A stretch of 6,000 nucleotides of DNA from CAXMPK01 sp964195405 (GTDB taxonomy: Bacteria > Actinomycetota > Acidimicrobiia > Spongiisociales > ZC4RG35), in the NCBI GenBank assembly GCA_964195405.1, contig CAXMPK010000062.1:1-6000 (forward strand), written 5' to 3'. Made by a program: the position numbers and the translations under genes. This document shows positions 1-5,816 of the stretch, in pieces. The number at the start of each line of letters is the position of its first letter. The first letter of the stretch is position 1. Below the pieces are notes generated by a model. That model was not told where the DNA came from. It searched no databases and saw only the letters and a list, made by a program, of their open reading frames with translations.

Positions 1-234
1 CGGTGCCTCCAGTGCGGACTCGTCGAGGAGCAAGTAGTGAGGGCAGGTCTCGGCGACCACTGTCGTCCCACGACCGCGTGCGGTCCGGACCAGGTCGAGA
101 GCTTCAGGAGTGGAGAGATGTGCCAGATAGAGCGTTGCGCCCGTGGTCTCCGCCATGGCCAAGGCCTCGGCGACACCAGCCCACTCTGCCGCACGACAGG
201 AATATTTATGACGAAGAGCCGCCCATGACCGGCA
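1..234 (-). pseudogene. Cyclic amidohydrolase (dihydropyrimidinase/allantoinase/dihydroorotase type), 5'-truncated fragment
   Basis: Reading the minus strand from 234 to 1 gives 78 codons without a stop, preceded by an in-frame TAA at 235-237 and continuing out of the window. The translation contains GATLYLAHLSTPEALDLVR followed by VVAETCPHYLLLDESAL. This is the central part of metal-dependent cyclic amidohydrolases; the His of the HLS motif is a metal ligand in this superfamily, and the ETCPHYLLLD stretch is typical of hydantoinases, allantoinases and dihydroorotases. Such enzymes hydrolyse cyclic amide bonds in the cytosol during pyrimidine, hydantoin or allantoin breakdown. Family members are about 430-480 residues long, and this fragment begins roughly half-way. 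The N-terminal HxH metal site and the carboxylated lysine region are missing. The first in-frame ATG (156-154) lies inside the conserved helix, so it is not a credible start. Homology seems to fade between about 215 and 235. The exact substrate cannot be told. The alternative to a pseudogene is a sequencing or assembly error at 235. Confidence 0.72.
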
Positions 235-382
235 TTATGTGGCGCTCCGTGACACCTCCCACTCTGAAAGCATGAGCGCGTAGGGTCGACTGAGTGAGGT
301 CTCTGCAAAACTCCGTCGGTTCCCGCGTATGGTTGAGAAGCCGCGTAACAAATGGCGGTAGATCATGCGGCGAGCAAGGCCT

Positions 383-593
383 GAAATGAGGCGTAACACC
401 TTCGCTATGAACGCCGCCCTGGTTGCATTGGTTCATGAGCGTAAATCCCGATGGCGGTGTGGCGGTTTCCAGCACTGTGCGTGATTTAGTCGTCGGATCC
501 GGAATCGAGTTCGATCCGCTGGGTGTCAAGTCTCTCAAGGGCGTCCCCGGCGAATGGGCGCTGTTCGAGTTGTCTTCGGTCCCAGCCAACTAA
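383..593 (+). pseudogene. Class III adenylate/guanylate cyclase, C-terminal remnant with probable frameshift
   Basis: The frame 435-593 encodes 52 residues from an ATG and includes VAVSSTVRDLVVGSGIEF and then SLKGVPGEWALFEL. This matches the end of the catalytic domain of class III nucleotide cyclases, which typically finish with 'vSstvrdLvaGSGi.F...G...LKGvpgeWrLy'. These enzymes make cAMP or cGMP. Just upstream, in another frame (about 383-433), the residues FAMNAALVAL resemble the preceding 'G.AVn.AARv' helix, so the gene seems to carry a frameshift near 430-437. The metal-binding aspartates and most of the catalytic domain are absent, and 238-382 shows no convincing cyclase sequence in any frame. 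The tail homology is clear; the frameshifted part is my inference and weaker. The fragment cannot be an active cyclase. The membrane-protein gene starts 18 bases after its stop, so the two may once have been co-transcribed. Confidence 0.68.
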
Positions 594-611
594 GCGGTCC
601 ACTGACTTGAA

Positions 612-1070
612 ATGAGACGAGCCGTTCTCCTTCGCAGTATCCAGCGGGTCCTGGGCGAGGATGTCGTAATTCGCGACGCGGCTTATGTGTGGAGCCGTCA
701 TCGTTGGGTTGTCCCCTACGCAGCACTGGTGTTCGTTGCGATAATCCTTTTGGCACCCGTGGCCGGACTGGAAGAGTGGCCATCTCGTGTCGTGTTGGGG
801 CTGGCTGGGGTCGGAATTGCGGTTACTGCGACCACTACCTATCGCGTCATCGCCGAGACGGGCGAAGGGATCGTGATTCTGAGCTCCAGCAGAATTCGCC
901 AGGTGGCCACCGCCTTGGAATCCGAGTTGTCGCCCGAAGCTCCGATCGAACCCGTCGGTGGAACACTCCTCGCCGCCGACTGGCGGCTCGACGCCACCGT
1001 GTACACGGTGGCGCGGAGCTCAGAACAGGCGATGCAGCGGATGGCAGAGCGACGCTCAGGCAGGTCCTAA
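612..1070 (+). CDS. Small two-helix membrane protein of unknown function
   Basis: This encodes 152 residues that I do not recognise as a named family. Two hydrophobic segments are visible at about residues 33-51 and 58-76, separated by a short turn with Glu-Glu-Trp-Pro. A basic N-terminus (MRRAVLLRSIQR) comes before them and a soluble C-terminal half of about 75 residues follows. That half opens with TYRVIAETGEGIVILSSSRI, which faintly resembles the strand pattern of bacterial PH-like domains in small membrane proteins; this is only a resemblance. The positive-inside rule suggests both ends are cytoplasmic. The ATG at 612 has no strong ribosome site (GACTTGAAATG), but the reading frame is coding-like from there, and the next in-frame candidate, a GTG at 687, would lose conserved-looking sequence. 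The gene lies directly behind a broken cyclase and ends before a hairpin shared with the convergent transporter operon. It is probably a real gene. Confidence 0.7.
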   Translation: MRRAVLLRSIQRVLGEDVVIRDAAYVWSRHRWVVPYAALVFVAIILLAPVAGLEEWPSRVVLGLAGVGIAVTATTTYRVIAETGEGIVILSSSRIRQVATALESELSPEAPIEPVGGTLLAADWRLDATVYTVARSSEQAMQRMAERRSGRS

Positions 1071-1092
1071 TCCTTCGCGGAGTCTGAAACAG

Positions 1093-1126
1093 AGAATGGG
1101 ACGGCCACGGTTGGCCGCCCCATTCT
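1093..1126. terminator. Hairpin between convergent genes, likely bidirectional terminator
   Basis: The arms AGAATGGGACGGCCA (1093-1107) and TGGCCGCCCCATTCT (1112-1126) pair over 15 positions with one mismatch around a four-base loop. The hairpin sits between the stop of the plus-strand membrane-protein gene (1070) and the stop of the minus-strand binding-protein gene (1144), so it could end transcription from both sides. Neither side has a long T-run: TCACAAC follows on plus and CTCTGTTTC on minus. It may therefore act as an actinobacterial-style terminator with a weak tail, or as a 3'-end stabiliser of the transporter mRNA. Confidence 0.75.
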
Positions 1127-1143
1127 TCACAACTCGGTCTTGC

Positions 1144-2388
1144 CTACAGAGAGAAAGCTCGCAACATCGAGGTCTCAGCAAGACCGTGCCATTTCTGAAC
1201 CGAATCGCGGAAGTCACGCCAGGGTCCAAGTATCTCGGCGAATTTCCCGTCAGTAGCCGCTACATCATCGAGGACGCCTTCGAAGTCCTCCTTGAACGCT
1301 GAAAGCACATCATCGGGGAATTCTCTGATCTCGGCCACCTCTTCCACCTGGGCAAGGGCCTCGGCGTTGAGCACGTCGTAGTTGGCCATCGTCCCGAGGT
1401 TCGCAGCTTTCGCCGCGTTCTCCACGGCAGCCTTGTACTCCTCAGGCAACTCATTCCACAGGCTCAGCGGAATCTGCACCTCTAGAGTCGAGCCCGGCTC
1501 CCACCACCCAGGGTGGTAATAGAACAGCTGACTCCCGAGCTCACCCAACCCGAGGGTCAGGTCGTCATGTGGGCCGACCCACTCGGCGGCGTCGATGGCG
1601 CCGGTCTCGATGGACGTGATGATGTCGCCACCTGCCACGGTCACCTGTTCCGCACCCAGATTGTTGAAGGTTCGGCCCGCGAGACCCGGGATCCTCATCT
1701 TCAGACCCTGGAGGTCGGCAACGGAGTTGATCTCTTTGGTGAACCAGCCACCCATCTGCACGCCGGTGTTTCCGGCCGGGAATTGGATGATCCCGAACTC
1801 CTCGGCGTAGAACGCCTGCAGCATCTCGAGTCCGCCACCGGCATACAGCCAGGCGTTTTGCTGCCGGCTGGTCAAGCCGAAGGGAACGGCTGTGCCGAAC
1901 TGTGTGGACGGGCTGAGGCCGACGTAGTAGTAGGAAGCAGTGTGTCCCGCCTCTGCGCCGCCGTCACGAACGGTTGGAAGCACTTCGAGACCGGGAACGA
2001 GTTCACCTGCAACACGGGGAGTGATCTTGAATCGGCCACCCGTCAATCTCGCCACCTCGTCGGAGAAGATTTCGGCACCAGCACCGATTGTCCCAATCAG
2101 TGAGCCGGGCCAGCTAGTCGGCATCTGCCATTCGAGCTCGGGAAGATCGGACTGAGATAGATCAACGGTGGTAGCAGTATCTCCGCCCGCAGCCGTTGTT
2201 CCTGCGCCGCCACCGGCGGCCGTGGTGGTTGCATCTTCGGTCCCATCGGATGTACACGCGGCGAGAATCGCCCCGCCAGCCAACAACCCGGCAGCTCCAA
2301 CCCCGGTCTTGATGAACCGCCGCCTGCTGTAGCCGGAATCTGTGGACTCCTCGTCGACCGACTGATCAAACCGTGTCGTATCGTCCAT
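1144..2388 (-). CDS. dctP: TRAP transporter solute-binding protein, DctP/TakP-like, Tat lipoprotein
   Basis: The extracytoplasmic receptor of the TRAP transporter: it captures a carboxylate outside the membrane and delivers it to the DctQM permease. The 414 residues begin with a cytoplasmic leader. A twin-arginine motif (SRRRFIK, 21-27) follows, then a hydrophobic stretch and a lipobox ILAAC with Cys45 as the lipidated residue. A Thr/Ala/Gly-rich linker (about 50-76) tethers the binding domain (about 84-414). Family marks include NTGVQMGGWF (207-216), LKMRIPG (229-235) with Arg232, the position that grips the ligand carboxylate in TRAP receptors, then AAEWVGPHDD (267-276) and GWWEPG (294-299). 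This pattern fits the TakP/lactate/FcbT1-like branch, so a 2-oxo or hydroxy monocarboxylate is likely, but the ligand cannot be read from sequence. The start is set by GAGGAG (2396-2401), seven bases before the ATG. It is the last gene of the operon, 75 bases after dctM. Confidence 0.95.
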   Translation of the reverse strand: MDDTTRFDQSVDEESTDSGYSRRRFIKTGVGAAGLLAGGAILAACTSDGTEDATTTAAGGGAGTTAAGGDTATTVDLSQSDLPELEWQMPTSWPGSLIGTIGAGAEIFSDEVARLTGGRFKITPRVAGELVPGLEVLPTVRDGGAEAGHTASYYYVGLSPSTQFGTAVPFGLTSRQQNAWLYAGGGLEMLQAFYAEEFGIIQFPAGNTGVQMGGWFTKEINSVADLQGLKMRIPGLAGRTFNNLGAEQVTVAGGDIITSIETGAIDAAEWVGPHDDLTLGLGELGSQLFYYHPGWWEPGSTLEVQIPLSLWNELPEEYKAAVENAAKAANLGTMANYDVLNAEALAQVEEVAEIREFPDDVLSAFKEDFEGVLDDVAATDGKFAEILGPWRDFRDSVQKWHGLAETSMLRAFSL

Positions 2389-2392
2389 GCGC

Positions 2393-2416
2393 CTACTCCT
2401 CGCTGTAGTCAGCCAT
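2393..2416 (-). other. Seven-codon reading frame between dctM and dctP with a strong ribosome site
   Basis: In the dctM-dctP gap, ATG at 2416-2414 opens a frame encoding MADYSEE and ends with TAG at 2395-2393, four bases before the dctP ATG. A perfect GGAGGT (2429-2424) lies seven bases upstream of its start, and the final GAG GAG codons form the dctP ribosome site. This arrangement could couple translation of dctP to ribosomes finishing the short frame. It may equally be chance, because a GGAGGT can arise in GC-rich spacer. I cannot tell whether any peptide is made. Confidence 0.25.
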
Positions 2417-2463
2417 TTCTACCACCTCCGACGTGGAGATGTCGTGCAGATCGAGGTAGATGT

Positions 2464-3870
2464 CTAACCGCTCGGGACGAAGAGGTTGTAGGAGGATTCC
2501 ACAATGCCCGGGAAGAAGCCCAGTATCACCAGTGCCACCCCCTGAAGCACCATGAACGGGAGGGCCCCCTTGTGTATGTCTGCAGTCTTCACTTCCGGCG
2601 GAGCGACGCTCTGTAGATAGAACAGGGAGAATCCAACCGGTGGCGAGATGAAGGCCATGTTCAGGTTCACAGCCATCAAAACCGTGAACCAGATCCGCTC
2701 CTGAATGGTGAACCCAAGAGCATCCATGGCGGGGAGGAATATTGGAACAACGATGAAAGTGATTTCGAGAAACTCGAGATTGATCCCCAGCAAGAAGACG
2801 GCGATCATCGCCGCCACGACGAAACCTGCCTTCCCACCGCCGATCCCCGCCAGGAAGTCGGCCGTTGCGTTGGACCCCCCCAGTTCGAGAAACATCAGGG
2901 AGAAGAACGACGCGGCAAATAGCAAGGTCATGACGAGAATGCTGATGTTGGCGGTGGACCTGGCGGCCTCCCTGAGGGCTCGAGGGGTCAGACGCCATTT
3001 CGGGGTTATGTGGGTGGCACCTATCCGAAGCAGCAGCTTGTCTGATCCGTAGGCAATCACCGCTAGTAGCAGCGCTCCAAAGACTCCGACCGCACCTGCC
3101 TCCGACGGTGTTGCTATCCCTTGGAATATCGAATAGAGCACCGCGACGATCAGCAAAATTATGGGGACGATCGAGAAAAGGACCTCAAGGGCGAGGACTT
3201 TCCCGGTCAGGGTCCGCTCTTCCGGTGGCATCGCCGGGCCGACGCCGGGTCGGAGATACGAGATGCCAATCGCATACAAGATGTACATCCCGCTGAGAAT
3301 CAGCCCTGGAATTAGGGCGCCTGCGAACAGACCAAGAATGCCAACACCCATCTGCTGCGCCAGCAGGATCAGGACGAGACTGGGTGGGAGGAGTTGTGCC
3401 AGCGTTCCCGAAGCGACAATCACACCCGTCGCCAACTTGTGGTCATAGCGGAGTCGGATCATCGTCGGAAGGGAGAGCAGACCCATGACGATGACGGTCG
3501 CCGCTACGACACCCGTGGCTGCAGCCAGCAGAGTCCCGACGACCACCACGGCCGCCGCTACCCCACCCTTGATGGGTCCGAGCAACATCCCGATCGCTGT
3601 GAGCAACCGCTCTGCCATTCCGGAGCGTTCCAGAATTGCGCCCATCAGTACGAAGAAGGGCACAGCGAGCAGGGTGGAATCCGAGATCGCACCAAACCAA
3701 CGATTCGGAAGGGTGTTCAAAGAGCTCGGGTCGAAGGTCCCGGTCAGAGCTCCTATGAACGAAAAGAGGAGGGCGGTCCCGGCGAAAGAGAAGGCGACGT
3801 TGTAGCCGACCAAGATCATGGCGAGGAACACCACGAACATCAGTAGCGAAAGGAGGACCCCCAGATCCAT
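2464..3870 (-). CDS. dctM: TRAP transporter large permease subunit DctM
   Basis: The large membrane subunit that forms the ion-coupled transport path of the TRAP system. The 468 residues are hydrophobic throughout, with about 12 membrane helices, in keeping with the family. Typical DctM stretches are PFFVLMGAILERSGMAERLL (71-90), the Gly/Ala-rich first half with ATGVVAATVIVMGLLSLPTM (118-137), SGTLAQLLPPSLVLIL (154-169), GIATPSEAGAVGVFGA (251-266), LEFLEITFIVVPIFLPAM (365-382) and NLNMAFISPPVGFSLFYL (402-419). The two pseudo-symmetric halves meet near residues 225-270. The ATG follows the dctQ stop with no gap (TAGATG), and no good ribosome site precedes it, so its translation is probably coupled to dctQ. 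The loop at about 274-305, between the halves, is charged. Nothing suggests truncation. Confidence 0.96.
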   Translation of the reverse strand: MDLGVLLSLLMFVVFLAMILVGYNVAFSFAGTALLFSFIGALTGTFDPSSLNTLPNRWFGAISDSTLLAVPFFVLMGAILERSGMAERLLTAIGMLLGPIKGGVAAAVVVVGTLLAAATGVVAATVIVMGLLSLPTMIRLRYDHKLATGVIVASGTLAQLLPPSLVLILLAQQMGVGILGLFAGALIPGLILSGMYILYAIGISYLRPGVGPAMPPEERTLTGKVLALEVLFSIVPIILLIVAVLYSIFQGIATPSEAGAVGVFGALLLAVIAYGSDKLLLRIGATHITPKWRLTPRALREAARSTANISILVMTLLFAASFFSLMFLELGGSNATADFLAGIGGGKAGFVVAAMIAVFLLGINLEFLEITFIVVPIFLPAMDALGFTIQERIWFTVLMAVNLNMAFISPPVGFSLFYLQSVAPPEVKTADIHKGALPFMVLQGVALVILGFFPGIVESSYNLFVPSG

Positions 3871-4539
3871 CTACTCGACCCGCAGTGGTACGCGACGTGC
3901 GATAAAGCCGGCCAGATCTTCACGGTCTCGCAGGACCAAGATCTGCTTGATGATCTCCGCGATGACCTGTGTCGCCATCAGGATGAATCCGATGAGCATC
4001 AACAACTTGATCGGACCCCTGGGGAGCCCACCGGCGTCGGTGGACTGCTCCCAGATCTCCCAGACCTTCCAGGTCTCCCACGTGCCGTCAAACGAGCGGC
4101 CCATACTTGTCAACGACCACCCCCACAGAACCTGGATCGACATCACCAGGAAGGGCAGTAGTAAGAAGGTGTGAAACAGGAGATCGATCCAGGCCTTCTT
4201 CTTGTTCGAGAAATTCGCCCACCAGAAATCGATCCGAGGATTCACTCCCTCCCGAACGCCGTAGTTGAGGCCCAACAACACCAAGGCGCCAAACAACATC
4301 CATTGCAGATCGAAGACCTCACCCACGATGATGTCGCGTTGGATGTACCTCGCCCCATAGCGGGTCACAACGTTGAAGAAGCCCAGAATGAAGATCACCC
4401 ACACCAGCCACAGGGAGATGGTTCCGGTGAAGGACGTAACCGCTTCGATCGCTACCCGAATCCGATACAACCATCCCAGGGGTCCCCTTGGAACATCGAC
4501 GACCGCTTTGACATCAGGAATCGGCCCCTGATCGCTCAA
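3871..4539 (-). CDS. dctQ: TRAP transporter small permease subunit DctQ
   Basis: The small membrane subunit that pairs with DctM and helps dock the binding protein. The 222 residues show four hydrophobic helices at about 38-56, 79-97, 118-140 and 176-196. Family marks are FNVVTRY (55-61), the FDLQWMLFGALVLLGLNYGV block (76-95) and GGLPRGPIKLLMLIGF (170-185). The start is a TTG (4539-4537) behind AGGGGG (4549-4544). There is no in-frame ATG or GTG upstream, nor any start codon close downstream, so TTG is the best choice. The loop between helices 3 and 4 carries a tandem Trp-rich insert, described separately; if the protein has the usual cytoplasmic N-terminus, that loop faces outside. It is the first gene of the operon and abuts dctM. 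Confidence 0.94.
   Translation of the reverse strand: MSDQGPIPDVKAVVDVPRGPLGWLYRIRVAIEAVTSFTGTISLWLVWVIFILGFFNVVTRYGARYIQRDIIVGEVFDLQWMLFGALVLLGLNYGVREGVNPRIDFWWANFSNKKKAWIDLLFHTFLLLPFLVMSIQVLWGWSLTSMGRSFDGTWETWKVWEIWEQSTDAGGLPRGPIKLLMLIGFILMATQVIAEIIKQILVLRDREDLAGFIARRVPLRVE
4045..4080 (-). repeat. Four tandem 9-base repeats inside dctQ (Trp-Glu/Lys-X)4
   Basis: Codons 154-165 of dctQ read WET WKV WEI WEQ. At the DNA level (minus strand) these are four in-frame 9-base units: TGGGAGACC, TGGAAGGTC, TGGGAGATC and TGGGAGCAG. The array lies in the loop between membrane helices 3 and 4, just before the conserved GGLPRGPIK segment. In-frame units point to expansion by slippage that kept the protein intact. 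Confidence 0.75.
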
Positions 4540-4621
4540 TCGTCCCCCTGCTGGATAGACACTGGGTTAACTACCGGCGGCAGGTTAGAGGAAAATGCCC
4601 TAGCAAGTCTGACGACTGAAG
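4540..4621. promoter_or_regulatory. Divergent intergenic region, TRAP operon / protease
   Basis: These 82 bases must hold the start signals for both the transporter operon (minus) and the protease (plus). GGTTA occurs twice on the plus strand (4565-4569 and 4583-4587, 18 bases apart). The first copy is part of the palindrome GTTAAC (4566-4571), and TAAC (4568-4571) and GTTA (4584-4587) form an inverted pair. A regulator site is possible. I could not find a convincing -35/-10 pair on either strand. Confidence 0.3.
4544..4549 (-). promoter_or_regulatory. Ribosome binding site for the TTG start of dctQ
   Basis: AGGGGG on the minus strand lies four bases before the TTG at 4539. It is the only purine-rich site near the start of this frame, and it decides the start because no ATG or GTG is available. 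The spacing is shorter than usual, so initiation may be modest. Confidence 0.5.
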
Positions 4622-5329
4622 ATGCAGCCAATTCAACAAACACACACCAACGTCAAACTCGCCGCGGTCGTAATGGGCTTGGTCATGGTCGTGGCCTGCA
4701 GTTCCAGCCAGCCAGTGGAGGTCGACCGCCCGGCGAACGTCTCTTCCTTCGATCCGGAGTTGAGAGCCGCCCGCATCGAAACCAGCGGATGCGAGTTTGC
4801 TTCTGGGCGAACGGGATCAGGGGTGGCTGTCGAGAACGGCCTGGTAATAACAGTTGCCCACCTCGTGGCGCGCGCCGCCGACCTCGAAGTATCGATAGAT
4901 GACGTGGTCGCGAAAGATGCAGTTGTCGCGGCAGTTGACCTTGAGCGCGATCTCGCGGTCATCAGGGTGCCGACGGTCAAGGTTCCTGACGTTGTCACTT
5001 CGGCAGTCACCAAGGGAGAACACGGACAGATAGTCGGTAGTGCAGCCTCGGGCACCGTGAGCTTCGAAGTCAAGGCGGTAGTCGATCTGACCATCGAAGA
5101 GATCCTCGGCACCGACCGACACAGTCGCATGGGTTACGAGCTTGCTGCCAGCACGGCGGACGGAGACTCGGGTGCCGGCGTATATGACGATGCGGACCAG
5201 TTGATCGGCATTGTTTTCGCTACCAGCCAGGACGGCACTTCCACCTGGGTCACCGCAGTCTCAGAGATCGAGTCCTTTCTTTCAAAAGTGGACCAGTCAG
5301 CCACTTATGCCGCCTGCGAAGCTGGGTAA
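4622..5329 (+). CDS. Trypsin-like serine protease, predicted lipoprotein
   Basis: A 235-residue chymotrypsin-fold protease of the HtrA/MarP-like kind with no PDZ domain. A short N-terminus with Lys12 precedes a hydrophobic stretch (13-25) and a lipobox MVVAC with Cys26, so the enzyme is probably anchored on the outer face of the cytoplasmic membrane. The catalytic triad is visible: His80 in ITVAHLVA (76-83), Asp110 in DLERDLAVIRV (106-116) and Ser183 in DGDSGAGV (180-187). The oxyanion motif is GDSGAG in place of the commoner GDSGGP, which is tolerated in this class. Cys57 (SGCEF) and Cys232 near the C-terminus could form a disulfide. GSGVAVENGLVI (65-76) is the usual strand before the His. 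The ATG has only a weak ribosome site, but it gives a normal lipoprotein signal. It is transcribed away from the TRAP operon; no functional link to it is evident. The substrate is unknown. Confidence 0.88.
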   Translation: MQPIQQTHTNVKLAAVVMGLVMVVACSSSQPVEVDRPANVSSFDPELRAARIETSGCEFASGRTGSGVAVENGLVITVAHLVARAADLEVSIDDVVAKDAVVAAVDLERDLAVIRVPTVKVPDVVTSAVTKGEHGQIVGSAASGTVSFEVKAVVDLTIEEILGTDRHSRMGYELAASTADGDSGAGVYDDADQLIGIVFATSQDGTSTWVTAVSEIESFLSKVDQSATYAACEAG

Positions 5330-5340
5330 CCGCTGGCGGC
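5309..5340 (+). terminator. Possible hairpin at the end of the protease gene
   Basis: GCCGCCTGCG (5309-5318) can pair with CGCTGGCGGC (5331-5340), with one mismatch, across a 12-base loop that includes the stop codon. No T-run follows (TAGGGGACC), so termination is doubtful. It may simply be a stable structure at the 3' end. Confidence 0.28.
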
Positions 5341-5399
5341 TAGGGGACCACAAGCGAAGGATCGCCCTCAAATGACCGGCCGTAGCTGGATTCGCTCTC

Positions 5400-5816
5400 G
5401 TGGGCGGCAATAACTGGAACCTCCTCGTGGACAAGCATGCTGAGGGCAATAGCGAGGATGGGTTCCACGTGTTGGATGGGGCTTGGAACACCCTGACTAG
5501 CAACGTCTCGGAGGACAACACCGGCCACGGCTTTCACTTGCTAGATGCCTCAAACGATGCAATCGATGACAACACAGCACTCCGCAATGTGCGAGGGATC
5601 GCTGTGAATGACGCAGTTGGCAATTCCGTTGTCAACAATCTTGTGAAACACAACGACTACCAAGGCATTTCGGTAGTTGCTGGATCGGCAGGGAACGTGA
5701 TCGTCGACAACACGTCCCGCAATAACGGAACAGATCTGTTCCAGGACCCATCAAGTCAGGCAGCAGGTAACACGTTTACCGACAACAGCGACAAGACCTC
5801 AAGCGGAATCTCATAG
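5400..5816 (+). CDS. Right-handed parallel beta-helix (NosD/PbH1-like) repeat protein, probably 5'-truncated
   Basis: From a GTG at 5400 this frame gives 138 residues of Asn/Asp/Gly-rich repeats about 23 residues long. Their repeating starts are GFHVLDGAWNTL, GFHLLDASNDAI, GIAVNDAVGNSV and GISVVAGSAGNV, each followed by a short strand ending in Asn-rich turns. This is the parallel beta-helix pattern of NosD-like and pectate-lyase-like surface or secreted proteins, where each repeat is one coil. A further repeat start, GFALVGGNNWNL, begins at codon 5388, upstream of the GTG, and the frame is closed by TGA at 5373. There is no signal peptide, no N-terminal cap and no ribosome site. Complete members are usually several hundred residues with a secretion signal. 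This is therefore probably the last five coils of a larger gene. The C-terminal end (FTDNSDKTSSGIS) looks like a natural finish. A short functional protein is possible but less likely. Confidence 0.6.
   Translation: MGGNNWNLLVDKHAEGNSEDGFHVLDGAWNTLTSNVSEDNTGHGFHLLDASNDAIDDNTALRNVRGIAVNDAVGNSVVNNLVKHNDYQGISVVAGSAGNVIVDNTSRNNGTDLFQDPSSQAAGNTFTDNSDKTSSGIS

Noticed and set aside
3..275. Plus-strand open frame at the left edge
   Set aside because: It is antisense to a well-supported amidohydrolase fragment, and its Arg/Ser/Pro-rich translation is typical of a shadow frame.
206..589. Minus-strand open frame of 127 codons across the left gap
   Set aside because: It lies antisense to the cyclase tail and overlaps the amidohydrolase break. 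Its translation has no domain-like pattern and odd composition.
1513..2103. Plus-strand 196-codon frame opposite dctP
   Set aside because: It is an antisense shadow of a strongly supported binding-protein gene, with no recognisable domain or ribosome site.
2393..2998. Long minus-strand frame (201 codons) overlapping the dctM 3' half
   Set aside because: It is an out-of-frame reading of dctM, rich in His/Gly/Arg with no membrane pattern. Only its last few codons, in the gap, were kept as a separate observation.
4171..4902. Plus-strand 243-codon frame spanning dctQ and the protease start
   Set aside because: It crosses two real genes in a wrong frame. The translation is Arg/Gln/Asp-rich and low in order, as expected of a GC-rich shadow.
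4633..5130. Minus-strand 165-codon frame opposite the protease
   Set aside because: It is Ser/Thr-rich antisense reading of a gene whose catalytic triad is clear on the plus strand.
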